NCBI GenBank assembly: GCA_946406115.1
Contig: OX291544.1
Span: 32,009,521 to 32,073,520 of the forward strand
Reading direction: 5' to 3'
Length of the DNA: 64,000 nucleotides
DNA from: Apoda limacodes
Lineage: Eukaryota; Arthropoda; Insecta; Lepidoptera; Limacodidae
Shown here in pieces: positions 44,194 to 54,745 of the stretch. Under the pieces are notes generated by a model that saw only the letters and a list, made by a program, of their open reading frames with translations, made no database searches and was not told where the DNA came from. The first letter of the stretch is position 1. Each line of letters opens with the position of its first letter. A program made the position numbers and the translations under genes.

Positions 44194-46121
44194 TATTTAT
44201 TAATTAGACTAAATGCTGCTCTGCATGATAGGATTTTGGCTAAAACTGTCAAATATGCGAGTATTATCTACAAGAGTAAATAAAAAAAAACAACAGTGGC
44301 ACTCGGGGCCTGCCGCGGTAAAGTTATTGCATAGCATTTTTTATCAACTTATGCAATTATAATTATTTATTTATATTTTATTTATGCAGTAATTTTTTTC
44401 TTTGATATTAATTTAACTTACACTTTTTGAGCGTGGTGATCGATAAGAAATTAATTTGAATGAGAAGTTAATACCGTTTAAAAAATTTACGTTGGCGGCA
44501 GCGGGGTGGGCGCAACAAAGTTGTACGCAGGTACTCTCGAGGAGGCGCTGCGGCCGACTGATGGAAGGCGAGAGCCGCGTAATGGCCGGCCCACGCGACG
44601 TTATTTATGAAATGTTTTTTTTGCTACAAAATAACACTCTTTTGCAATAAAATAAAACCATAATCGTCTAAAGTATTTATTATGGAAACGTAAACGAAAT
44701 TTCATTGAAAAAAGTTAAATAACTAGCAAATAAAACTGTTTTCCCCGTAGAAGTATCACTCTAAAAATGAAGATATAGAGGAAACTTTGCGATTTTATTG
44801 TATCGAGTCAAGTTTATTCAATCGTTTTTTGACCCTTATAACCTACTAATAAAACTCCTAAACTTATGATTGTCATCAAAAAATATAAAAAAAAAATCAT
44901 TTTTTTTGCCTTAAAATTGATTTTCCGTACCGTCAATTTTGCGGTTAGTAGGTTTTTTTTGTTACGGAATTGCTTGATTCGGTCGCCGCGCTCAGAGCCC
45001 GCCATAAAAGCTATGCAGTAGCTTAAAATCTTGTATGACTGAAATGTTAAGAGTTTGTTTACTTTAGTGCCTGCCAGTTACATAATATGTATGCGACCTT
45101 AAAAGTCTTATTACGACGATATGCTTCGGTACTTACTACCTTCTAAAACTGCTAATAAAATGTAATATTGCCTGACATTTCAAATTGATCTACAAATATA
45201 GCGCGGAATCGCCATCTTGGGACGCTTTGGGTAGCTAGCTGGCAGGATAATGACCCGTAAGTAATCGTTCGGAAAATTGTACAATAAAGTTTGATCGTAA
45301 GAAAAAAAATTGTTTTGTTTTGTAAATTGATTATGATCACATCACGGTAAAAGTATAAAATGATGTTATTGATTGTATTATGTTATTGATTATTATTAAT
45401 GAATAAAAAATAATAAGTAAAAAGGTACCTGTTTAATGTATCTAACAGAGAAAAAAATTAGTGTCGGACAACCGTCCGGAATCGTGACAACTTGTGCCTT
45501 TCACTTTTTATGTCTGTCTCTCTCGCTCTTAGGCGGGCTAACCATGCCGCGTGCCTCTCACTCGCTCTCATTGTGAGCGCATAACGTGAGCGGAGCGTAA
45601 CGCAGTTTCTTGAAGTGTCACCCGGCAAACCAATTTATAAGACGTTGTCACGTCAAAAAACATAAAGCCGGTAAAAACTAGTCTCTTATGCGTTTATTGC
45701 ACATTCCGCGGATTTCGATCATACCTACAGATTTTCCTATATTTATATCTTAAAAGGTTACAGTTTCCTGTAAAGATATCGTTTGCCCTTACAAATAATG
45801 AATCCCAGGGACAAACTTTCTCGATAGTTGGCATCGACCTAAGAAAAGAGTTTTTCTCATGGGAAATGTTACTCTTTCTGGAGTAGGATCTCCTGAAAAT
45901 TAATATGTTCTTTTGCCACCTACAAATAGCCGTGATAGTGCACAGGGAAGCTTAAGGGTAATTGAAAGAGAAAAAAGTAAAAAAACTTATAAAATTTAAT
46001 GAAGCCTTAAAATAAAGATGTACGAAAAATTTTAAAAAAGAAATGTAAAAAATAACATCAGAAAAAAACCCTTTAATAATAAAATACAAAAAAAAAATAT
46101 TACGGAAATAAAAATAGGGTA
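44194..46121. other. Intron 2 DNA with two CpG-rich patches
   Basis: 44490-44610 is CpG-rich (GGCGGCAGCGGGGTGGGCGC, CGAGGAGGCGCTGCGGCCGA) and contains a short plus frame without known motif. 45470-45625 holds CTGTCTCTCTCGCTCTTAGG and a TCTCATTGTGAGCGC hairpin-like stretch, GAGA-like in character. Either could be an enhancer or an alternative first exon; neither is supported further. Confidence 0.3.
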
Positions 46122-46686
46122 TCTATACTAATAAAATTGTAAAACAATGTAAAAAATAAAAACGAAAAAAATTTCATTTGCTATTTCGACTTCAATAAAA
46201 ATTAGCTTAAAGATTGAAGTCCATCTTTTTAATTTTGGATATTTGAACAAATTGAGTCATGGACGTTTTTATTAACATATTTTAAGTGATCATTATTCTT
46301 CGTTTGTCTCGAAATATTAAAAAAATATGTAAAAAAGTAAATATCTACAAAATTAAATACTAAAGTTCTAACATAAAAATTTAAATAAAGAAATGTAAAA
46401 AAAAACAGGATTAAGTAAAAAAATTTAAACCCCTTAAAAATAGATTACGTAAGTACGTAAAACTAAAAAAAATATAAATAAAAACATAAACTTTGAGAAT
46501 TAAAATAGGTTTATTGATAAAATATAAAATTTTTTGAGAAAAATATAAAATTTTATAAGAAAGATATAAATAGTAATTTGAAAAAAAAACCTCTTATGTC
46601 CTCTATAAAGATACAATTACTATACGTTTATCCCAAAATGTTTAAAAATAAATGTCCACTCATGCGAAGCCGGGACGGGCCGCTAG
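46122..46686 (+). mobile_element. Complete Helitron-like element, 565 bp
   Basis: It begins TCTATACTAATAAAATTGTA directly after an A and ends GCGAAGCCGGGACGGGCCGC then TAG directly before a T. This is the TC...CTAG structure inserted between A and T expected of Helitrons. The inside is almost pure A/T and non-coding. Confidence 0.7.
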
Positions 46687-48100
46687 TATGTTAGTAAATA
46701 CGGCAATATTCGCGTGACGTGCGCGAAGTACAGACAGAAAAACCTCTGCTTTTATTATATTTTGTAATAGACAAGTATGAGTTGTTAAAATTACAAATTT
46801 CAGTTTAATCTAACTGTATTTGTAGTTTTAGGGGTAGAGGCAATTTATATTCAAGTTATATATTATCTGCGCAGCTTTACATCTTTTAAGTAGTAAGCTT
46901 ATAAATTGCTGCAATCGGTCATAGCCTATGATTTACTGCAGTTTGAGAAAAGTTCAAGGGTATCTTTATTTTAAAAGTGCTGTCTCAAGGTAACGCAAAG
47001 GTGTCCCTACATTTGAGTACAACGCAAAGACAGAAAGGTTAGGTTGTAGAATTTAGTAACAAAGGAAAGGAACTTTCAATAATTATGTGATTACTAATGG
47101 CTACCAGACTGTTAGAGACATGCACCTTAACTTTGACAAATTAGTTTGAAATTGCAAATAATAAAGTAATTTAGGCGATTTATAATTGCAGAAAATTATA
47201 CTGAACGTTATAAGTGTTGGAATAACTTATTTTTTAGTTTTTAGACTCTATAACTAAAACCTACGCTGACTATCTAATCTTTAAAAAAGTTATCTCGATC
47301 TTTTATAGTTAAAGTACTAGTGGGCACGTCGGCCGCCACTGATCCCCAACTGGTTGTTACCCACATTTACATAGCTGTAGTACCTATATTATTATATTAC
47401 ATTGTATTGTGTGTATATAGTAGGAACTTTCCACTCTTCACCACAAGTAACGTGTAAAGAGTTCAAAAGGTTACAGTGAGCTAGCCAATGCATGTTGTAA
47501 TCATGGTGGGACTCCACTTTTGTATCCGACTGTACCTAAGTAAAATTTTACGACCTATAAAATATGCCTAGTAATAATAAATTCAAATTTTTCACGCTCC
47601 ATCCAAGGGAAATATACAGAAAAACAGTCAGGTAAGATATGTGTATATTAACATTAAAGTAGAATAATGTTGCGGACTGAAGATTTATAAATTGTAAATG
47701 TCTAAAAAGGTGCGTACGTAAGCCTCAAAAGTGCTTAAGAATCTGTATTCGTGTTTTCATATGTTGTTTGTCGTTATAGCCTCACCCACTGTACGAGTGC
47801 GTTCCTAATGTGGCGGCATAGGTCTCTCCTTAGAGAAAGGCTTCTTAGGCTGTAGTCTTGAGCCGACATAACACGCATTATGGGGCGTATTTTGCATTCG
47901 GTATGATGATTTTTAAAACTTTTTACTTTTAGCGTTTCTTATAAAATAACTTTGAAATTTCAAGCCCATTATCGGGTCTGAAATCTTACATTTTTATTAG
48001 AGCTATATTAGTAAATTGCGAGATAGTTCGAAACGTGCTATGTACTACATTAGCTCAAATTCGCAACAGGCTATCGAAAAGTTATTATCGGAGCTAATCT
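46687..48100. other. Intron 2 DNA, nothing recognised
   Basis: AT-rich. 47815-47860 (GGCGGCATAGGTCTCTCCTT) looks like decayed LINE sequence but cannot be placed. Confidence 0.4.
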
Positions 48101-48104
48101 ACAT

Positions 48105-48383
48105 GCGACTGACTACAGCATCCGAAATAAGGGAATACTTCGAAGAAGAAGAGTGGACGACATGTCCCGAAGGATTCGTAATCTGAAGTAACAACGAGGA
48201 GTTTACATAGCTCGTATTGCCGATAAGCTATGGTAAAGATAAGTCAGTGAGGAAGATCGCAATCCACAAAAGGCACAGATGGGTCGGCTACAAAAATGGA
48301 CTGTCAATCTAGTTAGCAGATGTGGCAAAATCAAAGAAGGATGCTCATATCAAGCAGTAGATAGAGAGCGCTTAGGATGATGA
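48105..48383 (+). pseudogene. RTE-type LINE C-terminal fragment
   Basis: The plus strand gives SIRNKGILRRRRVDDMSRRI and RNLK, then after a stop ARIADKLW, and GRLQKWTVNLVSRCGKIKEG ending VDRERLG with a GATGATGAT-like tail. It follows the order RNEEIRRR.KV.DI..RI.KLKW..GH.AR...W then GRP..RWTDD..K..G..W...A.DR..W of RTE elements. Stops show it is inactive. Confidence 0.65.
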
Positions 48384-48827
48384 TAGTATTAGCTATTAAA
48401 CATTATAAATATTAAACATTTTAGCTGAAGCTGAAACGTTGAAGCTAAGAGATAATTTTGCGTGATTATACAGCGCAGAGAAAAAAGGGTTATGATTTGT
48501 GCAGTTTACGTATGTATGTAAATATTGGACCAATTTTGATGTTTGAGATATCGTTGGATTTATCTTGTGTGTCGGCTAAGGTTCATGACAGACATTTCAA
48601 AATTCATGTCCAAAATACTTAGGAACTAGTTATACAACACATCCTGGATAAAACTCGACTAAGCATAAAATGAGAACTATTTATAAAAATAGCAAATTTA
48701 ATACGTTGGTTGCCGACTTTTAAACGACAAATTAAAGGCGTCCTGCTACTATGTATAATGATAAATTATTACATATATTTATGACTTGTTTTAATGTCTT
48801 TTGTAGACGAGTTTTTCTTGAAACTTA
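48384..48827. other. Intron 2 DNA, nothing recognised
   Basis: AT-rich spacer without identifiable elements. Confidence 0.35.
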
Positions 48828-48890
48828 AGGTGGAAAATAAGCTTGCGGTCCATCTGATGGTAAGCGGTCACCGCAGTTGAAGACGCTAGC
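48828..48890 (-). repeat. LINE 3' UTR scrap (family of the 25-kb LINE)
   Basis: AAGGTGGAAAATAAGCTTGC and CATCTGATGGTAAGCGGTCA match the 3' UTR block at 24805-24870. It sits about 90 bases before the 24-bp minisatellite. Confidence 0.7.
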
Positions 48891-48979
48891 AACTACCTAA
48901 TTACTAAAACAAAATTGTAATAATTGGCAACGAAAAAAAAGGTGTCTGATATCCGTAAAATCAAGTTTCTTTCCCCTTT

Positions 48980-49199
48980 AAATAGCGACATTGCATGGCT
49001 TATAAATAGCGACATTGCATGGCTTATAAATAGCGACATTGCATGGCTTATAAATAGTGAAATTGCATGGCTTATAAATAGCGACATTGCATGGCTTATA
49101 AATAGCGACATTGCATGGCTTATAAATAGCGACATTGCATGGCTTATAAATAGCGACATTGCATGGCTTATAAATAGCGACATTGCATGGCTTATAAAT
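48980..49199 (+). repeat. 24-bp minisatellite, 9 copies, open on both strands
   Basis: The unit AATAGCGACATTGCATGGCT plus TATA is repeated nine times with one variant copy. The 24-base period keeps both strands free of stops: plus reads NSDIAWLI repeated, minus reads SLFISHAM repeated. No promoter, splice context or family match supports translation. Confidence 0.93.
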
Positions 49200-49271
49200 T
49201 CTAAAGACTCTAATAAATCACTTTTTACTGTCAGGCTTCCGCATGCTATCTTTTTCACATTTACAGTGTAG

Positions 49272-49655
49272 CACTGCTGTCCCTTTCATTCACACGATTA
49301 TTTTAACAAAAAATATATTAAACTCATTAATGTATTTTCAAACTTAGCTTTAAAAGTAAGTCGTAGTAACTAAGCGTTGGAACTCACATGCAAATGTCTT
49401 CCTCTGTTGGACCCCCTTTGGGAATGACTACACGCGCCACATTTTATCACGGGCTAGGTTTTTCAAGTTTCGTCTTCAAACAAATGATACATAGGCATGG
49501 GCTTTGTAAAGATCTGACGTAACTTTCCGATTGAGCCTAATTATCGATAATAAATTTTTATTCGTCATTTTTACTAATGTGTTCTGCGATTCCACACGAT
49601 TGGGGTCAGATTAAAATATTATGTGCATGCATACATTATTATGTTACAGTTACAG
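49272..49655. other. Intron 2 DNA, nothing recognised
   Basis: Ordinary AT-rich sequence between a minisatellite and a LINE tail. Confidence 0.4.
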
Positions 49656-49659
49656 GAAA

Positions 49660-49897
49660 TGGTAACGATTATGTATATAACGGTAGAGGTAGACCTCGGC
49701 AAACGTATGTAGATCAAATTGAGTACGTTTTCAGAAAAGGCCAGGTCAGGAGTACTTGGAACCGTAGAAAATGTATGAAAGCATTGATGCGTATAGATGA
49801 GGCAAGAGAGGTATGCCAGGATCGTAGCAAGTGGCAGACTTTGGTCTCTGCCTACCCCTCTGGGAAACAGGCGTGATGTTATGTATGTATGTATGTA
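49660..49897 (+). pseudogene. LINE ORF2 C-terminus with (ATGT)n tail, next to exon 3
   Basis: The frame reads GRGRPRQTYVDQIEYVFRKG, then STWNRRKCMKALMRIDEARE and VCQDRSKWQTLVSAYPSGKQ before a stop at 49874. It is the conserved tail of a lepidopteran non-LTR element (GKGRPR..Y.DQI...KG...S..NRR.CM..LM...EAREVC.DR..W..LVSAYPSG). The GTATGTATGTATGTATAC run after it is the element's tail. It ends about 38 bases before the exon 3 start. A minus-strand piece of what looks like the same family is at 51290-51505. Confidence 0.75.
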
Positions 49898-49934
49898 TAC
49901 ATTATTATTAATAATAATATTCTGCGTTTTTCAG

Positions 49935-49998
49935 GGAGACCTCAGCCAGCAGGACAAACGATGTGTGTTCCTCACCGTGCACGATCTCGGAACAAATC
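49935..49998 (+). CDS. NDRG-like protein, coding exon 3 (residues 27-48)
   Basis: The exon encodes GDLSQQDKRCVFLTVHDLGT and N, and the first base of H48, between TTTTTCAG and GTGAGT. It enters in phase 0 and leaves in phase 1. HDLGTNH (42-48) is the NDRG oxyanion-loop block, commonly HD(I/V/L)GLNH or a close variant; here threonine replaces the usual leucine or other hydrophobic residue. Confidence 0.92.
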
Positions 49999-50527
49999 GT
50001 GAGTATTTGACAATACTGTATACAAGTAGAAGTCTGTCAGCCTGATGCTCAATTTATTCGCCGGTAAAGATCACCACAACGTACGCTCCTCTGCTCCGCA
50101 TCCACCGCACTTTGGCTGCCCTGCCTGACTGATTCGTTGGTGCGCATAATGCAATTTCTTACTGTATAGTTTTTCTACGAAACCTCTTACCCGATGGTTA
50201 CTGATGTGATTTGAGCTCCATGTTTGGTACTTCTTTAGCCGCTTTTACATAAGAGTATAATACTAATCAATTCATTGAAGATATAAATGTAAATCTGTCT
50301 ATAAAGTCAATAAACTTACTATCTCATACAGGTCCATCCAAACACTTGAAATGTTGAGAGTTATCTGCCGCTGCTTTGAGGCCCGCACTTCCTCATTCAT
50401 TTCCACCCATTCTTTACGTAACTATACAAATACTAAGTCACTAAATTTGATCTGTGTCCATCAAATAATCATAATCAAACAGTATAGAAAAGTTCTATAG
50501 ATACAGATTACGTTGCTGTGTTTACAG

Positions 50528-50645
50528 ATTCTTCATTGGTGGATTTTGTGAACAGTCCCGCGATGACAGAGATCAAGGAGCGCTCCTGCTTCATACACAT
50601 CGACGTGCCAGGACACGAGGAGAGCTCGCCCGACCTGCCCGACTC
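50528..50645 (+). CDS. NDRG-like protein, coding exon 4 (residues 48-87)
   Basis: After GTTTACAG the exon completes H48 and encodes SSLVDFVNSPAMTEIKERSC, FIHIDVPGHEESSPDLPD and two bases of S87, followed by GTAAGT. The block FIHIDVPGHEE corresponds to the H(V/I)DAPGQQEGA stretch of NDRG proteins (strand, then acidic loop), with valine for alanine and histidine for glutamine. Intron 3 before it is only 529 bases. Confidence 0.9.
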
Positions 50646-50693
50646 GTAAGTTGTGTATTTATCTAAGTATATATGTTAATAAATAAATATGTT

Positions 50694-50694
50694 G

Positions 50695-50757
<63 letters not shown>
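50694..50757 (+). repeat. (TA)n microsatellite next to exon 4
   Basis: About 30 TA units start roughly 50 bases after the exon 4 donor. It is likely hypervariable in length. Confidence 0.95.
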
Positions 50758-50761
<4 letters not shown>

Positions 50762-50805
50762 GACCAATGTAAATACACTACAATGTTATTTTAGCCAGCA
50801 ATTCA

Positions 50806-51085
50806 CAACTTTTACAGCGGGAGTTGCTTTCTCTAGACATTCATAAGTCGAGTGGGCCAGACAGTATACCAGCAGTGGTGCTTAAACAGTGTTCTCCTGA
50901 GTTCCTACCACACTTGGCAATTTCCGTCTTCATGGAAGACTGCAAATGTGCACTCGGTGCCCAAAAAGGGCGAAAAATCAGAACCAACGAATTACAGGCC
51001 TATCGCTATGAGCGCGTAATCATCACACAGCATCTAAGATACCTAGAAAAACACGACCTGGTCAGCGCCCGTCAACTTCCACTTG
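50806..51085 (+). pseudogene. Internally deleted LINE RT fragment (25-kb family)
   Basis: The plus strand reads MLSLDIHKSSGPDSIPAVVL and KQCSPEF, matching the 25-kb LINE, then jumps to pieces equal to its FPSTWKTANVHPVPKKG and LRYLEVHDLVSDRQ blocks in shifted frames. Small deletions inactivate it. It lies in intron 4 about 160 bases after exon 4, in sense orientation. Confidence 0.75.
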
Positions 51086-51289
51086 CTACGATCCTTGCAC
51101 ACTTCTTCTAATTCCGCCAGTGTTTTTAAAACTTTTATCGATTGTAACGTCCTCATCCTTTCTGAGAACACTCCACTATATTGAGGTATGTTCAAGTAGG
51201 TTATTATCGACTCTTCCATTTAATTTTGTTTCATAATTTTTTTTCGTACATCTTTTTTATTCATCACTTCTACAAGCCTTACGCCTAAA

Positions 51290-51505
51290 CATAAATTTCT
51301 TAATCCTTGTCTAATCTACTTCTTTTTACTCCGCAGCGCTTTTGTATCACTCTGCATCTTACCCTGACATTTAGAGCAACGTGGTCATATACACTTCTCA
51401 ATGCTCTCATGTCCACAGCATTATTTCTGCTCTCATCTTCTTTCCATACATCAACGCCCTACCCACAAGATTTCATAGGACCTCCATAAATTTTCATTCT
51501 GTGAC
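51290..51505 (-). pseudogene. LINE ORF2 fragment (same family as 49660-49897)
   Basis: The minus strand shows ESRNNAVDMRALRSVYDHVA and RVRCRVIQKRCGVKRS, resembling the ESRINAVEMRSLR..CGVS..D..RN..VRERCG.K block that precedes the C-terminal tail in this LINE family. Its orientation is opposite to the 49.7-kb piece. Confidence 0.6.
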
Positions 51506-52473
51506 AGTTTTATTCCTTTCAAAAACCTTGAATTAATGTAAAGATAAAACTTACATTTATTTTAAATCATTTCCTTTTTCCATCATAATTGTTACTATTC
51601 CTTTGTTATCGACATTTTACTGCTGTCGTTTCGTAGATCACCAAGTTATCAGCATAGAGGAGGTACTTATTTTTATATAATGATGATATATAATTTATTT
51701 TTCCTTAAACCAGATTTCTTCTGCTTCAAATCCAAGAACCTCGTAATCAGATATCTCGGCAAGAGCTGAAATAATCTAAGGACAACGCTTCCAATTAGAC
51801 ACGGTAAGGTATACATGTCATGGAACGAAGACCCAAGTGATAATCTGAAGCGCCACTTCATTAAGGAAGATTAGGGTGACCCTGGAACAGTTTAAAACAA
51901 CAAAATCTGGTCGACGACAGCATTACGACGAATGAGCTACAAAACGTTTGTGGAGCTTCAATTGCTTCAAAATTCAGTAAAGTTCTTCAATGTCGTCATC
52001 TTTAAGTGCAGTACCACTGGAGATTTAGTATAAAAGTGTGGTGGTATTATTCAAATAGGTAGTATTCAAAAAGGGAGACTTAACCCTTCTTTAGTACTAT
52101 CGAAACCGACTGATATCACCCCTAAGCGGGTGAGGGACTTCATATCCCCAAATCGGCGAGAAGAAACGTTGAGAAGAAAGCCGTAGGCGGATCCAGTTAT
52201 TCAAGGCATTGGGCAAGTTTTGTCAAGTTTTCTCGTCACCTGAAACAGAGTCTGAAGACGAAGAACCAGAGCACATACCACTATCTAATTACTTTTATCT
52301 AATATCTAATAACTATAATATATTAGAAAAGTCATTAAAAATTTTTTGGGGTAGGATATGTAGGTACTAGAGTTTGTGGTTACTCGGCTAAATTTATTAC
52401 TCGAGGCATGAGAATTCTCGATCAGGATTTCTCAAGTATATTGAGAAATTATGAAATTTTAGGCGCATATAGC
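51506..52473. other. Intron 4 DNA, nothing recognised
   Basis: AT-rich with no shared repeats seen. The frame 51673-51861 is without motif. Confidence 0.4.
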
Positions 52474-52735
52474 AGCTAACTAGCGCCGCCATTAGATATC
52501 CTCAATTTTCTTTTCGTAGAAAACGAATTTGAAAAAATCCAAATGTCGCAAATATAAAACTAGTCATAAGCTATTTTTAGAAGGTTTTATATAGTTTCTA
52601 AGGAATATCTGTGAGTTGTAGTTGGCATTTCTGCTAAAAGTGGCCGTCTTTTATATTTGCGACATTTGGATTTTAGAAATTCGTTTTCTACGAAGAGAAA
52701 ATTAAGAAAATCCAATGGCGGCGCTAGTGGGCTGT
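52474..52735. mobile_element. Palindromic MITE, 262 bp
   Basis: Arms of about 86 bases (52474-52559 and 52648-52735) are inverted copies with few differences: CTAGCGCCGCCATT at the tips, TTCGTAGAAAACGAATTT, and ATCCAAATGTCGCAAATATA inside. A loop of about 90 bases contains TCTGCTAAAAGTGGCCG, which also occurs at 18193-18209 beside another MITE. Confidence 0.8.
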
Positions 52736-54112
52736 AAGAGGGCCCTTAAAACAAATCCCATTTTGGCTTATTACAAATCATTTGTTGTACACTACCACCT
52801 TCTATTGTTCTTAAAAAAAATATAGCTTAAAAATAAAAGTAATAGGGATATTGAATCTGCAATATCAATTTGTCGACTGTTTTCAATTTCACTCAGTAGG
52901 TAAACATACACCTAGAAAACCATCAACTGGTCAGCGACAGTCAAAATTGCTTTCGCCACGGTCGCTTGGTTAAAATAAGTAAGATTAAATATTTGTTCCG
53001 ATACAGCCTAAATAATTTCTAAGCCATTGCGATGTTTAATTTTCAGTGTCACGTAATATGAAAAGCTAATTTTGAACTGAATTACATCGTCCGACGCTCG
53101 CAGCAAAATCAACTTTTCAACACCAAAATTGCTAAAGAGGTAAAAACAATAATCAATAATCAAATCCGCAATCACACATCACACCACCGCGCACTACGCT
53201 GCAATTCGCCATTGACCGCCCAGCGCCGGAAAGGCCGAATGCGAGCGACTGCTTCTTCATACAGACACACACACGTACGCAAATGCATACATTTAGGCTC
53301 ACACTAAATGTTAAAGTATCCCAGCACCCAAACGACCGCTTGGGGACAAATACACGCCATTCAACTCACTTCGGAGCCTAATGGAAGAAAATTTGATAGA
53401 AAATATCCCGGGCGCACACTTGTTACCAATCAATCATCCAGGAACCAAACCTAACACACAATATCCAAAGGGGGATGCCCATTTCTGGCCAGAAATGCCC
53501 TGAAAATTAAGTTCTTTAAAAAAATAACTGTAAATAGATTTGTTAGACAGTAGAAATTAGGAATAATTTAGGCAAATAAACAGAAGCGAAACGTTTATCT
53601 TTTGTAAGGTAGGAAGTCGGACATCACGGCTTATCAGCTTAATCTATTTGAATGCGGTATTCACTTATAAGAAGAAGAAACATACATAGTTGTGCGCTAT
53701 ACCCCAAAACACACAAACATCCAAAATCTCTCCAACACCAAGCCATCAATAATGAATGATTGCTCATGGTGCATCCCCTGCGTACTGACCCATATCAAGT
53801 CTAAGTCAAAACCTTCTTAATCAAATAGACTTTTATGTTTTTTTATATCTCCACTCACAAAACTATTATTAACGCAATTTTTCATCACAAATTATTTTAC
53901 TACCACCGGTTTTCTGCTGACAACATAGTCAGTACTAAGCAGTTTTTTTCTTAAACATTTTAACGTTTTCCATATGTTTTGTAATACATTAAAAAGATAT
54001 AGAATCACAATGAGCGCTTATGTCTTAAGTATAGCTTAATTCAGTCAGACCTAGATACTTTTTACATAGGTTTATATGTATTACTATTATTTTGGAACGT
54101 TATTCAATACTA
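52736..54112. other. Intron 4 DNA, nothing coding
   Basis: Mostly AT-rich. 53190-53270 is GC-richer (CCGCCCAGCGCCGGAAAGGC). A perfect 16-bp palindrome, ATTTCTGGCCAGAAAT, is near 53483. Confidence 0.4.
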
Positions 54113-54114
54113 TA

Positions 54115-54244
54115 ACATTGTGTATTAAGGGCGGTAAGGAGAAAATTACTAACGAGTGGCTATTTCAAAGCCTAAGGCCGAAGGCCGAAAGCTTTAATCA
54201 CTCGAGTTTGTAATTTCTTTACCACCCGTGTTACACACAACGTT
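54115..54244. mobile_element. Fold-back repeat, 130 bp
   Basis: Arms at 54115-54158 and 54199-54244 are imperfect inverted copies (AACATTGTGTATTAAGGGCG against CACCCGTGTTACACACAACG, both continuing through GTAA and AACTCGAGTG-like blocks). The loop holds two AAGGCCG units. It may be one end of a larger palindromic element reaching 54740. Confidence 0.6.
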
Positions 54245-54509
54245 TTTTATCATATTTGCGAGTAAATAAATAAAAATATCATGCGAAAAAGCATACATAT
54301 TTAAAAATTCACTTTACATGGAGCCCGGTGTTCGGTCGCTTGTTGCATTGCCCGAACATTGCAGACAAAACTTCTGGCTGGCATTTTGTGGTAAACCATT
54401 CGGCGTTGATGCTGCTTTGGTCTCGTAATGGAATTGAAACCAGATACCACGTCAAAGTGCAGAATCTAACGTTCAAAATTCTTCCAATAAAGCCATTTGA
54501 ATTCAATGA

Positions 54510-54545
54510 AAATCATCGCACGAAAATGTTTTCGTGCGATGATTT
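54510..54545. repeat. Perfect 36-bp palindrome
   Basis: Arms of 17 bases (AAATCATCGCACGAAAA and its complement) flank only TG. A second inverted pair, AAATAAGATATACATTGC and GCAATGTATATTTTATTT, lies at 54578-54633. Confidence 0.9.
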
Positions 54546-54745
54546 GATGTAAAAGATTGCTAACCTTTTTTGAAAGAAATAAGATATACATTGCGGTTTC
54601 GTCATTTCAAATGCGCAATGTATATTTTATTTCTATGGATTTCAAACGAGAATTGTTAGCTGTCATTTTACGGAATCGAGCCGCGGCTCAAAAAAAATCT
54701 TGCACTATTGCTCGCCTTACACGTAGTTCATATCTTGAACTATAG

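Noticed and set aside
48893..49271. Repetitive proteins NSDIAWLI (plus) and SLFISHAM (minus)
   Set aside because: A 24-bp tandem array is open in both strands by arithmetic alone.
54328..54552. 74-codon frame with a Trp/Cys-containing sequence
   Set aside because: No family resemblance, in repeat-rich palindromic DNA, and no splice or promoter context.
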